From Nonomuraea sp. SYSU D8015 (GTDB taxonomy: Bacteria; Actinomycetota; Actinomycetes; Streptosporangiales; Streptosporangiaceae), in assembly GCF_008065375.1 (NCBI RefSeq), contig NZ_VJYI01000008.1:372001-436000 (forward strand): a DNA stretch of 64,000 nucleotides, read 5' to 3'. The position numbers and the translations under genes were made by a program. The notes under the pieces were generated by a model. It was given only the letters and a program-made list of their open reading frames with translations. It did not search any database and had not been told where the DNA came from. Numbering within the stretch: the stretch's first letter is position 1; each line of letters begins with the position of its first letter. Positions 34,663-43,200 of this stretch are shown here, in pieces.

Positions 34663-35856
34663 ATGCCATTTGCTGTTTACCTCCTCGGACTCGCGGTCTT
34701 CGCGCAAGGAACGTCCGAGTTCATGTTGTCCGGGCTCGTGCCCGGCATCGCACGGGACCTGCATGTGTCCATCCCCGCCGCGGGGCTGCTGACCTCGGCG
34801 TTCGCCGTCGGGATGGTGGTGGGGGCGCCGCTGATGGCGGTGCTCAGCCTGCGCTGGCCGCGGCGGCACGCGCTGCTGGCGTTCCTCGTCACGTTCCTGC
34901 TCGTCCACGTCGTCGGCGCGGTCACCACCCGCTACGACGTGCTCCTCGCGACGCGGGTCGTCGCGGCGCTGGCCAACGCCGGTTTCCTGGCCGTGGCCCT
35001 GGCGACCGCGATGGGCATGGCGCCCCCGAACGCCAAGGGCCGTGCCACCTCCGTCCTCCTCGGGGGCGTCACCATGGCGTGCGTCGCGGGCGTGCCCGGG
35101 GGCGCGCTGCTCGGGGAGGTGTGGGGCTGGCGGTCGGCGTTCTGGGCCGTGGCCGTCGCGCTGGTCCCCGCCGTCGTCGCGGTGCTGAAGTCCGTCCCTT
35201 CCACGAGCGGGGAGGAGCGGCCGGTCCTGGCGGGCGCGCGTGCCGAGGCGCGGGTGCTGCGCCGGCCGCGGCTGCTGGTGATCCTGCTCCTCGGCGCGCT
35301 GGTCAACGGCGCGACCTTCTGCACATTCACCTACCTCGCGCCGCTGCTCACCGGCGTCACCGGCCTCGGCTCCGCCTGGACGCCGGCCCTGCTGGCGCTG
35401 TTCGGGCTGGGGTCCTTCGCCGGGGTGACCGTCAGCGGCCGGATCGCCGACCTGCGGCCCGTCCGGCTGCTGGTCGTCGGCGGGCTCGCCCTGCCGCTCG
35501 GCTGGGGCGCGCTCGCGCTGGCCGCCGGGAGCCCGGTGGCCGTGTTCGTGCTGGTCTTCGTGCAGGGAACGCTGTCGTTCGCCGTCGGCTCCACGCTGAT
35601 CTCGCAGGCGCTGTACGCGGCGGCCGGCGCGCCGACGCTGGGCGGCGCCTCCGCCACGGCGGCGTTCAACGTGGGCGCGGCGGCCGGTCCGTGGCTCGGC
35701 GGCCTGGCCATCGGGGCCGGGTTCGGCTACCGCTCGCCGCTGTGGGTGAGCGCGCTGCTCGTGGTCGTCGCCCTGCTCCTGGGCGGTGCGGCCGCGATCG
35801 CCGGCCGGCGCAAGGGTAATCCTGTGGAGGCCGATCAAGCGCTTGGGGCACAGTGA
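34663..35856 (+). CDS. Cmx/CmrA-type MFS exporter, chloramphenicol-resistance family
   Basis: 397-residue, 12-helix MFS drug:proton antiporter. The opening MPFAVYLLGLAVFAQGTSEF then MLSGLVPGIARDLHVSIP and AGLLTSAFAVGMVVGAPLMA closely follows Cmx/Cml chloramphenicol exporters, as do WPRRHALL, the motif-C-like CVAGVPGGALLGEVWGWR and a central cytoplasmic loop. The start at 34663 has GGAG at good spacing; an ATG at 34642 would add seven residues. Expression is probably gated by the leader peptide and hairpin upstream. Substrate inferred from family. Confidence 0.85.
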   Translation: MPFAVYLLGLAVFAQGTSEFMLSGLVPGIARDLHVSIPAAGLLTSAFAVGMVVGAPLMAVLSLRWPRRHALLAFLVTFLLVHVVGAVTTRYDVLLATRVVAALANAGFLAVALATAMGMAPPNAKGRATSVLLGGVTMACVAGVPGGALLGEVWGWRSAFWAVAVALVPAVVAVLKSVPSTSGEERPVLAGARAEARVLRRPRLLVILLLGALVNGATFCTFTYLAPLLTGVTGLGSAWTPALLALFGLGSFAGVTVSGRIADLRPVRLLVVGGLALPLGWGALALAAGSPVAVFVLVFVQGTLSFAVGSTLISQALYAAAGAPTLGGASATAAFNVGAAAGPWLGGLAIGAGFGYRSPLWVSALLVVVALLLGGAAAIAGRRKGNPVEADQALGAQ

Positions 35857-35893
35857 GGCGAGGGACCGAGTCTCGTCTTTCGAGCGGGAAGTC

Positions 35894-36190
35894 GTGGACG
35901 TCGTCATCAGGGTCCGGCTCAATGGGTTCCCGGAGATCGCCGACGGTCGGGTTCTGGTGCAGATGCAGACCATCGAGGCCGCCGTGCACCGCTGGGACGC
36001 CGAGAACGCGATCGGCGCCGCCTGCCCGATCCCGGAGGAGGTGGCGGTGGACGCGGTTGCGCGGACGTTCCAGGTCATGGCGCTCGCGCGGCGGGCCCGC
36101 ACGCAGACCCCCGCCGGGCCGGACGAACGGTACCGGTTCCGGCATACGGACGGGCTCGACCGCCACTTCGTCCCGATTCCTCCCGCATGA
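35894..36190 (+). pseudogene. C-terminal fragment of an MDMPI (maleylpyruvate isomerase-like) protein
   Basis: About 98 residues containing IEAAVHRWDAENAIGAACPI and RARTQTPAGPDERYRFRHTD, the typical second half of mycothiol-dependent maleylpyruvate isomerase-fold proteins (usual length ~200-250). The N-terminal metal-binding helix bundle (DHLxxHxxxV pattern) is absent; upstream is the end of the exporter gene. It is a truncated remnant, or less likely a stand-alone C-terminal domain. Confidence 0.6.
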
Positions 36191-36205
36191 CCTAACCTTT
36201 CCGGT

Positions 36206-37054
36206 ATGCAGCAGGTCAGGGACTTGGGCGGCACGCAACTGGCCGTGCTCCAGCCGGCGTCCGGCGGGTTCCCCCGGCACAGCCACGACGAGTACGTGAT
36301 CAGCGCCAACCTGTGCGGCCGCGAGGCGGTACGCCTGGATCGCGCCTCGTTCGACGTGGACCTGGACGAGGTGACCGTCTACAACCCCGGCCAGGTCCAG
36401 TCCTGCACGACCCGGACGCCCGACGGCACCGCGTTCACGTGCGTGAGCTGGTACCTGCCCCCAGCCGCGATGTCCGCGCTGACCGGCGGCACCCTGGTGG
36501 ACTTCGCGCGCCCGGTCGTCCGCGCGGCCCACCTGCGGGCGGAGCTGCTGCGGGCGGCCCAGGCCCCGCCCGACGGCGAGCCTGCGCTGGTCGAGGAACG
36601 CCTCACGCTGCTGCTGCTGCGCCTGCTCGACCTGGCCGCCGCCGAGAACCGCGACACGACGACCCACCACTGGACCGGCACGAAACCGGCGAGCCATCGC
36701 CGGGGCGGCACCGGCCCGGCAGCCGGGCGCGAGCCCGCGGACGCCAGGATCGCCGCCGTGCTCGACCGGCTGCGCGGCGACCTGTCCACCCCGCCGTCCC
36801 TGGCCGAGCTCGCCGGCGACGCCGGGATGTCCCGCGAGCACCTCATACGCTCGTTCACCCGGGCCACCGGCTGCCCGCCGTACGCGTGGCACCTGCAGGC
36901 CCGGCTGGCCGAGGCCCGCCGCCGGTTGCGCCACGGCGAGCCGGTCGCCGACGTGGCCCACGCCCTGGGCTTCGCCGACCAGGCACACTTCCACCGGCAT
37001 TTCACCGCCGCGTACGCCATCACCCCCGGCCGCTACCGCCGCGTCAACATCTGA
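36206..37054 (+). CDS. AraC-family regulator
   Basis: 282 residues. An N-terminal cupin AraC_binding domain has the metal-site-like FPRHSHDEYVIS near residue 23, and a C-terminal double HTH (about 175-280) reads LAELAGDAGMSREHLIRSFT and VAHALGFADQAHFHRHFTAA. It resembles regulators paired with LysE exporters of amino acids. The next gene, 38 bases on, is a LysE-type exporter on the same strand, its likely target. Confidence 0.88.
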   Translation: MQQVRDLGGTQLAVLQPASGGFPRHSHDEYVISANLCGREAVRLDRASFDVDLDEVTVYNPGQVQSCTTRTPDGTAFTCVSWYLPPAAMSALTGGTLVDFARPVVRAAHLRAELLRAAQAPPDGEPALVEERLTLLLLRLLDLAAAENRDTTTHHWTGTKPASHRRGGTGPAAGREPADARIAAVLDRLRGDLSTPPSLAELAGDAGMSREHLIRSFTRATGCPPYAWHLQARLAEARRRLRHGEPVADVAHALGFADQAHFHRHFTAAYAITPGRYRRVNI

Positions 37055-37092
37055 CAAGACCCTCCTGGGCCGCGACCGCCAGATTGAACGTC

Positions 37093-37716
37093 ATGTCCGA
37101 GATCTTCGTTCTGGCCCTGTGGGTCGGGTTGCTGTTCAACGCGGCGCCGGGTGCGGTCTTCAGCGAGTCGCTGCGGCGGGGCGTACGAGGAGGCTTCCGG
37201 CCGGCGTTCGCGGTGCAGGTCGGGTCGCTGGCCGGCGACGCCGTGTGGGCGCTGCTCGGGCTGGCCGGCGTCGGGGCGCTGTTCGCGGTTCCCGCGATGC
37301 GCGTCCCGCTGACGGCAGGCGGCTGCCTGCTGCTGGGCTGGCTCGGGGTGACGGCGCTGCGTGAGGCCGTGTCCCCGCGTACCGGGCCGGTCGTGGCGGA
37401 CCGCTCACGGCATGGCGCGCTCACGGTCGGCGCCGCCATGTCGCTGGGGAATCCCTGGAACGTCGTCTACTGGTCGGGCGCCGCCGGGGCCGTCAGCGCC
37501 GTCCTGGGGCGGGATGCGGGCGTGGCGGGCCTCGCGGTGTTCTTCACCGGCTTCATGACCTCCTCCCTGGCGTGGTGTTTCATCTCCGCCGGTCTCATCG
37601 CCCTCCTGCGCAAGGCGCTGCCGCCGCTCGCCGTGCGCCTCCTCGAGGGGGCCTGCGGCCTCTCGCTGATCGTCTTCGCCGCCCTCCTCGCCATCCGCCT
37701 GACCTCCACGGGGTGA
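37093..37716 (+). CDS. LysE/RhtB-family amino acid exporter
   Basis: 207 residues with six membrane helices. It has the family N-terminus (NAAPGAVFSESLRRGVRGGF, near residue 17; usual xPGPxxxxxxxxxxxxGxxxG) and the SLGNPWNVVYWSG motif near 117. It exports small amino acids or homoserine-lactone-like solutes using proton motive force; substrate unknown. It follows the AraC gene and probably depends on it. Confidence 0.85.
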   Translation: MSEIFVLALWVGLLFNAAPGAVFSESLRRGVRGGFRPAFAVQVGSLAGDAVWALLGLAGVGALFAVPAMRVPLTAGGCLLLGWLGVTALREAVSPRTGPVVADRSRHGALTVGAAMSLGNPWNVVYWSGAAGAVSAVLGRDAGVAGLAVFFTGFMTSSLAWCFISAGLIALLRKALPPLAVRLLEGACGLSLIVFAALLAIRLTSTG

Positions 37717-37746
37717 CCACCGCTTTTCGAGACGGCCGGGCTGCGA

Positions 37747-38199
37747 TCAGCGCAGCAGGGGGAGGCGGCCGGTGAGCCGCTCCACGACCGCGCGCGGGCC
37801 GAACAGGCTGACCGCGTAGTAGGAGGGCTCCTCGGTACGGGCCAGCGCGGCCAGGTAGTCGTCGTAGACGTCCGCACGCTGGGCGATGTCGGCCATGTCG
37901 GAGACGACCAGGTCCGGCTCGGCGGCCGCGTCGTTCCTGATCCGCCGCACGACCGCGGCCGGCGCGGCGAGCACCGCGCAACCCGTCCACGGCAGCCCGG
38001 CGTGCGCCAGCCCCGAGGCGTCCACGCCGCCCGCACCGACGATGGCCGGCACCGCGACCCCCACGGACGCGGCCAGGCAGGCGGCGGCGTTGGCCTGCAG
38101 CCCGCGCGGCAGGTCACGGTCCACGACGATCACCCACTTGACCGGGAGCTCCTTGGTGGGCAGGTCGCTACGGCGGTCGAGCTCGGCGAGCATGCTCAT
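37747..38199 (-). CDS. DUF2000-family protein
   Basis: 150 residues with the DUF2000 opening KWVIVVDRDLPRGLQANAAA near residue 21, then VPAIVGAGGVDASGLAHAGL, and a middle AQRADVYDDYLAAL. The fold resembles peptidyl-tRNA hydrolase II, but the function is unknown. It is divergent from an Lrp/AsnC regulator, a pairing I have often seen, and Lrp-type palindromes lie between them. Start at the ATG 38199 or 38193. Confidence 0.82.
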   Translation of the reverse strand: MSMLAELDRRSDLPTKELPVKWVIVVDRDLPRGLQANAAACLAASVGVAVPAIVGAGGVDASGLAHAGLPWTGCAVLAAPAAVVRRIRNDAAAEPDLVVSDMADIAQRADVYDDYLAALARTEEPSYYAVSLFGPRAVVERLTGRLPLLR

Positions 38200-38274
38200 C
38201 TGTGATCCTTCCCTCCGAATTTCTCACAGCAGAGTCACAGTGAAGCCGTCACACCGCCAACCAGAAAGCCCAGA

Positions 38275-38293
38275 TTCCGAAGGAAATTCGGAA
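38275..38293. promoter_or_regulatory. Lrp-type operator between DUF2000 and Lrp genes
   Basis: TTCCGAA-GGAAA-TTCGGAA, a perfect 7-base-arm dyad 20 bases upstream of the Lrp GTG. A related half-site TCCGAATTTC lies near 38214, at the DUF2000 start. Two spaced sites fit an Lrp octamer controlling both directions. Confidence 0.75.
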
Positions 38294-38313
38294 ACTCGTG
38301 CAAGGATGGGCCC

Positions 38314-38808
38314 GTGGACGAACTTGATACGGCGATCCTCGTCGAGTTGCAGCGCGACGGCCGCCAGACCAACCGCGAGCTGGCCGAGCGCATCGGCATA
38401 GCGCCCTCGACCTGCCTGGAGCGGGTGCGTTCGCTGCGTGCGAGCGGCGTCATCGAGGGCTTCCACGCCGAGGTCAACCTGGACGCCATCGGCCGCCCGG
38501 TCCAGGCGCTGATCCACGTCCGGCTGCACCCCAAGATCCGCGAGGCCGTCGAGGGCTTCCGCGATCACGTCGCCGCCCTGCCGGAGACGCTGGCCGTCTT
38601 CGTCGTGTCGGGCGGCGACGACTTCATCATCCAGGTGGGCGTGCGCGACGCGGGCCACCTGCGCGACTTCGTGCTCGACCACATCGCGCGGCACCGCAAC
38701 ATCGCCGACGTCCGCACCTCGCTGGTCTACGACCACCTCCGCAAGACGTCGGTCGAAGTGCTGCCGCCGCAGGCGCCCACACGTCGCCGTGCGGGCCGGA
38801 AAGGTTAA
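38314..38808 (+). CDS. Lrp/AsnC-family regulator
   Basis: 164 residues from GTG at 38314. The N-terminal HTH reads MDELDTAILVELQRDGRQTN then AERIGIAPSTCLERVRSL. The C-terminal RAM domain (about 70-145) has HVRLHPK and VVSGGDDFIIQVGVRD, the amino-acid-binding site. It probably controls the divergent DUF2000 gene and itself. A basic tail PTRRRAGRKG ends the protein. Confidence 0.9.
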   Translation: MDELDTAILVELQRDGRQTNRELAERIGIAPSTCLERVRSLRASGVIEGFHAEVNLDAIGRPVQALIHVRLHPKIREAVEGFRDHVAALPETLAVFVVSGGDDFIIQVGVRDAGHLRDFVLDHIARHRNIADVRTSLVYDHLRKTSVEVLPPQAPTRRRAGRKG

Positions 38809-38956
38809 ATAGGTGGTGGCCGAATGGGCGTCGCGGTTACCGTCGTGGTCGTGCGAACCCGCGGCTCCCGCTCGGAATCGACCGACGGCGAGGCGATGGT
38901 CACCGGGCGCCGTCCTCAAGCCCTCAGATGATCGCGAGCCGCGGGGTTCCACACCC

Positions 38957-39934
38957 TCACCGGCCGGCGAAGGCGTGCTGGGCCGCGAAGATCTCCTTCC
39001 GCATGGTCTCGCTGCCGGTGTGCCCGGAGTCCTCCACCACGACCAGCCGGGCGTCGGGCCACGCCCGGGCCAGCTCCCACGGCGTGATGAGCGGCCCGCC
39101 CAGGTCCAGGCGGCCGTGGATCAGCACACCGGGGATCCCGGCCAGCCGGCCCGCCTCGCGCAGCAGCACGCCCTCCTCCAGGAAGGCGCCGTTGGAGAAG
39201 TAGTGGGCGCAGATCCGCGTGAAGGCCAGCAACGCGTCCGACGGCCGGTCACTGTAGGCGCCGGGCTTGCCGTTCTTCTCCTGGGAGATCACCGCGTCCT
39301 CCCAGGCCGTCCAGTCGCGGGCCGCCTTCGCGCGCACCTCCGGGTCGGGGTCGACCATGAGCCGCCCGTACGCCGCCAGCAGCGCGAACGTGTCTCCGTC
39401 GCGGTCGGCCTCGGGCACTCCCTGCCTGAACCGCTCCCACTCCTCGGGGAAGAACCGGCCGACGCCGCGGTAGAGCCAGTCGGTCTCGGAGCGGCGGGTC
39501 ATCGTCACGCTGACGATGATCATCTCCGACACGCGCTCGGGATACGTCTCGGCGTAGGCCAGCATCAGCGTCGAACCCCACGAGCCGCCGTACAGCAGCC
39601 ACTTGTCGATGCCGAGGTGCTCGCGCAGCAGCTCCATGTCGGCGATCAGGTGCTGCGTGGTGTTGGTGCTCAGGTCGGTCGCCGGGTCGCTGGCGTGCGG
39701 GCGGCTGCGGCCGCAGTTGCGCTGGTCGAACAGGACGATCCGGTAGCGCTCCGGGTCGAACGTCTTGCGCATGCCCACGGTGCATCCGGAGCCCGGCCCG
39801 CCGTGGACGACGAGCGCGGGCTTGCCCTCGGGGTTTCCGCAGACCTCCCAGTAGACGAGGTTGCCGTCACCGGTGTCGAGCATGCCGTGGTCGTACGGCT
39901 CGATCGGGGGATACAAGCAGCTGCTCCTCTCCAC
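38957..39934 (-). CDS. pip: Prolyl aminopeptidase
   Basis: 325-residue alpha/beta hydrolase of the S33 family, releasing N-terminal proline. Visible are the oxyanion HGGPGSG near residue 44, DQRNCGRSRPHAS, the nucleophile elbow GGSWGSTLML near 115, the acid in HGRLDLGGP, and the catalytic His in EDSGHTGSET near 305. Length and motifs match the monomeric bacterial enzyme. GTG start at 39934. Cytosolic, single gene. Confidence 0.93.
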   Translation of the reverse strand: MERSSCLYPPIEPYDHGMLDTGDGNLVYWEVCGNPEGKPALVVHGGPGSGCTVGMRKTFDPERYRIVLFDQRNCGRSRPHASDPATDLSTNTTQHLIADMELLREHLGIDKWLLYGGSWGSTLMLAYAETYPERVSEMIIVSVTMTRRSETDWLYRGVGRFFPEEWERFRQGVPEADRDGDTFALLAAYGRLMVDPDPEVRAKAARDWTAWEDAVISQEKNGKPGAYSDRPSDALLAFTRICAHYFSNGAFLEEGVLLREAGRLAGIPGVLIHGRLDLGGPLITPWELARAWPDARLVVVEDSGHTGSETMRKEIFAAQHAFAGR

Positions 39935-39962
39935 AGAGATGTAACAGCACTTATATTAGCGC

Positions 39963-40520
39963 TTACTTGACCGACTTGAGCTCCTCCAGATACTCCTTCA
40001 GCGGCTTCAGCCCGACCTCCGCGCGCCGCTCGTCCACCTGGGCCTCGTTCTCGATCCGGGTGCGAGGCCGCCAGTCGCCCTGCGGGCCGGTCTCCCACTG
40101 CGTGCCGTACACCTGCGGCTTGTTCTCCGCCACCCGCACCCGATCCACCAGGTAGGCCAGGTCGGACGAATCCGCGTCGCCCTTCTCCACAGCCTGGCGC
40201 ATCAGCTCCAGGCCGCGCCTCTGCAGGTCGAGGTCGCGGTCGGCGTGCTGGATCAGCGCCCAGGCGGCGTGCGCGCCGTCCTTGCCCACCATGGCGTATC
40301 CCGGCCAGCCGTGCGCGTCGAGGATCTGGCGCATGCGGTCGGTGTTGGCCTTCTCGACCCGGTTCCATTGCTCCTCGGACGCCTCCAGGGTCCTCTGCTC
40401 CTGGTCGACCTTCAGCATCTGGAGCAGCTCGGCGCGCAGCTTGGGATTGGACGGCGGGTCGTCGCCGCAGGCCGCCGTCATCATGAGGACGGCCAGCAGC
40501 CACGCCGCCAGGGCACGCAT
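39963..40520 (-). CDS. DUF6624-like lipoprotein
   Basis: 185 residues. A lipoprotein signal peptide with lipobox MTAAC places the lipid-anchored Cys at residue 18. The mature part has LLQMLKVDQEQRT near 34, the helix NTDRMRQILDAHGWPGYAMV near 59, and AWALIQHADRDLDLQRRGLE, which match my memory of the DUF6624 family (unknown function). It lies one base after the stop of the upstream secreted protein gene, so the two are co-transcribed. Confidence 0.75.
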   Translation of the reverse strand: MRALAAWLLAVLMMTAACGDDPPSNPKLRAELLQMLKVDQEQRTLEASEEQWNRVEKANTDRMRQILDAHGWPGYAMVGKDGAHAAWALIQHADRDLDLQRRGLELMRQAVEKGDADSSDLAYLVDRVRVAENKPQVYGTQWETGPQGDWRPRTRIENEAQVDERRAEVGLKPLKEYLEELKSVK

Positions 40521-40521
40521 G

Positions 40522-41319
40522 TCACGCCACCTTGGAGGACGGCGCCGCCCAGGTGTTGCACGACCCCGGGTCGCCGGTGGCGAAACCGGCCCTCATCCAG
40601 GCTTTGATGGTGCCGGTCTTGCCATACCAGCGCGGCTCGCCGCGCCCATCGCCCCGGACGAGGGTCAGGAGGTAGTTCCAGTCCTTGGTGGTCCTGTTCC
40701 CCATTGGCCACACGCTCTTCATGAACGCGGCGCCGAGGCAGTCGTTCTGGAGGTGCTTGCGCCGTTCCTGCTCGGCGTACTCGGACTTATTGCGGTAGTT
40801 CATACTCTTGTAGGAGTCGAAGATTCCGACGAGCTTCATCACGTGATAGCCGTACATGCCGGCGGCCGTCTCGAACAACCACAGGTCGGACGGGTCGTCG
40901 AGCCAATCCTTGCCGAGCTGGAAGACCAGCGTGTCATTGCGTGCGCACCACCAAGCCTGCGAATCCCCTTTCCCAATGTCCAAGCCGCAGTACTTCTTGG
41001 GGATCCGATCCATGTGCCGCACCTTGACCTTCTCATAACTCAGTCCGGCCTTCGTCAGGTGCTGCTCCCAGGTGGTCTCCAGGCAGGCGATGACCGCGTC
41101 GATATAGGCGCGGGCCAGCTTGCGGTCGTTGCGTTTGACCGGCCGTTCCTCGCACGTGGTCGTGGGGAGCGGGCCCGCATCGTACAGCGGGTTTTCGGTG
41201 AGTTTGGGGTCTTTTACCGGATACGCGAAGGCCGTTCCGGACATTGGAGCCATCAGCGCGACGCAGGTCAGCGCGGCGATCTTGAGGAGTTTCACGAGCG
41301 GTGAGAATAAGGCTCCCAC
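40522..41319 (-). CDS. Secreted protein resembling a neutral zinc metallopeptidase without its active site
   Basis: 265 residues with a signal peptide (cleavage near TAFA-YP at about 32). The layout recalls the YpfJ/neutral zinc metallopeptidase family: an early NPLYD, a helix before the active site, and a later QNDCLGAAFMKSVW that mirrors the family's QADCxAG motif. Where that family has HExGHHVQ, this one reads AAGMYGYHVMKLVG, so HExxH is lost. Four to six Cys suggest disulfides. It is probably a catalytically dead binding protein, co-transcribed with the DUF6624 lipoprotein. Confidence 0.6.
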   Translation of the reverse strand: MGALFSPLVKLLKIAALTCVALMAPMSGTAFAYPVKDPKLTENPLYDAGPLPTTTCEERPVKRNDRKLARAYIDAVIACLETTWEQHLTKAGLSYEKVKVRHMDRIPKKYCGLDIGKGDSQAWWCARNDTLVFQLGKDWLDDPSDLWLFETAAGMYGYHVMKLVGIFDSYKSMNYRNKSEYAEQERRKHLQNDCLGAAFMKSVWPMGNRTTKDWNYLLTLVRGDGRGEPRWYGKTGTIKAWMRAGFATGDPGSCNTWAAPSSKVA

Positions 41320-41488
41320 GGTAACGTTTGCCAGTTCCAGCGACGAGGTAATTCATGCACCACAAAGCGTGAGAACACCCGCAGGCCCCGCCATGACAAA
41401 TGTCATCCAGGATCCCCGCGAACCTCCCAGGTCATAGCTGAGATCGCACACTGCCGGACGCCTGCGGCGATCCCGCAGAGTATGGCCT

Positions 41489-42412
41489 GTGAACACGACA
41501 GCAGCGATCGAGGTGCGGAATCTGCACCAGAGGTACGACGACTTCGAGGCGGTCCGCGGCATCGCCTTCCAGGTCGGCCGCGGCGAGCTGTACGCCCTGC
41601 TCGGCACGAACGGGGCGGGCAAGACGACGACGCTCGACGTGCTGGAGGGCTACCACGCCCCCACCGAGGGCCAGGTGCGGGTGCTCGGCCACGACCCGTT
41701 CGCCCAGCGGGCGGAGGTCCGCCAGCGGATGGGCATCGTGCTCCAGGAGGCCGGCTTCTACAAGGACCTCACGGTCGCCGAGACCGTGAACGGCTGGCGC
41801 CGGTGGACGCCACGCCCCTTGGAGCGCGGTCAGGTGCTGGAGCGGGTGGGGCTCGCCCACCGGGCCGACGTACGGGTCGGGCAGCTCTCCGGCGGCGAGA
41901 AACGCCGGCTCGACCTGGCCCTGGCCGTGCTGGGGCGGCCGGAGGTGCTGTTCCTCGACGAGCCCACGACCGGCCTGGACCCGGAGGCGCGGCGCAACGT
42001 GTGGGAGCTGATCCGCGGCATGGTCGCGGAGGGCACCACGGTGCTGCTCACCACCCACTACCTGGACGAGGCCCAGCAGCTCGCGGATCGCCTGGCGATC
42101 ATGCACATGGGGCGGATCGTCACCGAGGGCACGCTCGCAGACGTGCTCGGCGGGCGGGGCACCCGCATCGTGTTCCGGCTGCCCGCCGTGCGCCCCAGCG
42201 ACCTGCCGTTCGACCTGGGGCTGGGGCGGCCCCGGATCACGCTGGACGGGGAGGCGTACACCGTCGAGACCCACGACCCGCAGGGCGACCTGCGGAGGCT
42301 GCTGGTCCGGGCGCACGAGCGCGGCTGGGAGCTCGACGGCCTCGAGGTGCGCAGGCCGTCGCTGGAAGAGATCTTCCTCGAGGTGGCGGAGACGGAAAAG
42401 GTGGCGGCATGA
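41489..42412 (+). CDS. ABC exporter ATPase subunit
   Basis: 307 residues, DrrA/CcmA type. Walker A is GTNGAGKTT near residue 38, signature LSGGEKRRLDLAL near 135, Walker B VLFLDEPTTGLD, H-loop TTHYLDEA. A C-terminal regulatory extension (about 215-305) is usual for ABC-2 exporters. GTG start at 41489. The stop overlaps the permease start (ATGA), beginning a four-gene operon with a two-component system. Confidence 0.92.
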   Translation: MNTTAAIEVRNLHQRYDDFEAVRGIAFQVGRGELYALLGTNGAGKTTTLDVLEGYHAPTEGQVRVLGHDPFAQRAEVRQRMGIVLQEAGFYKDLTVAETVNGWRRWTPRPLERGQVLERVGLAHRADVRVGQLSGGEKRRLDLALAVLGRPEVLFLDEPTTGLDPEARRNVWELIRGMVAEGTTVLLTTHYLDEAQQLADRLAIMHMGRIVTEGTLADVLGGRGTRIVFRLPAVRPSDLPFDLGLGRPRITLDGEAYTVETHDPQGDLRRLLVRAHERGWELDGLEVRRPSLEEIFLEVAETEKVAA

Positions 42413-43200
42413 GCTGGTTTTCCATGGCGTGGGCGCAGGCGCGGCTCAACCACACGGTGCTGATGAGGATGCGGGGCCTGGCGTTCAGCGTGCTGTTCCT
42501 GCCGCTGTTCCTGGCGGTGATGAACACCTCGGCCGTCCGGGTCCCGGTGAACGGGGTTCCGGCGGCGGTGTTCGGCGCGGTGGGGGCGCTGGCGGTGGTC
42601 TTCCCGTTCACGTACATGACGATCACGTCGAGCATCGTCGTGCGCCGGGAGGAGCGCATCTACAAGAGGCTGCGCGGCAGCGCCCTGCCCACGAGCGCGA
42701 TCTTCGCGGGCGACGTCCTGCACGCGGCGCTCATCGGGGCGGTGCAGGGCGTGGTGATCCTGGTGTTCGCGATGGCCGCGGCACGGGCGCCGCTGCCGCA
42801 GAACATCCCGCTCATGCTGGTGGCGTTCGTGCTCGGCGCGGCCGTGTTCGCGGCGCTGGCGATCGGCACGGCGGGCCTCATCCCGAACTACGAGGTGGCG
42901 CAGATCGTGGCGCTGCCGGTGCTGTTCGGCAGCCTGGTGGGGGCGGGGATGATGTTCCCGCTGTCGGCCCTGCCCGACTGGGCCCAGCGGGTGGCGGAGC
43001 TCATGCCGCTGACCCCGATCGTGACCATGATCCGCACCGCCTACCTGGGGCGCGACTTCGGCCAGGACGCCGCGCCGGAGGTCGGCTTCCTGGAGGGCTT
43101 CCAGGTCTCGGCCGTCGGGCTGGGGATCGGCCTGCTGTGGATCGGGATCGGGCTGTGGTCCACGCGCAAGTACTTCCGGTGGGATCCGCGCCGGGCATGA
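42409..43200 (+). CDS. ABC-2 type permease
   Basis: 263 residues with six membrane helices and the ABC-2 motif PLSALPDWAQRVAELMPLTP near residue 188. It pairs with the ATPase upstream to export a lipid, drug or peptide. Both ends overlap neighbours by four bases (ATGA at the start and at the histidine kinase start). Confidence 0.9.
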   Translation: MSWFSMAWAQARLNHTVLMRMRGLAFSVLFLPLFLAVMNTSAVRVPVNGVPAAVFGAVGALAVVFPFTYMTITSSIVVRREERIYKRLRGSALPTSAIFAGDVLHAALIGAVQGVVILVFAMAAARAPLPQNIPLMLVAFVLGAAVFAALAIGTAGLIPNYEVAQIVALPVLFGSLVGAGMMFPLSALPDWAQRVAELMPLTPIVTMIRTAYLGRDFGQDAAPEVGFLEGFQVSAVGLGIGLLWIGIGLWSTRKYFRWDPRRA

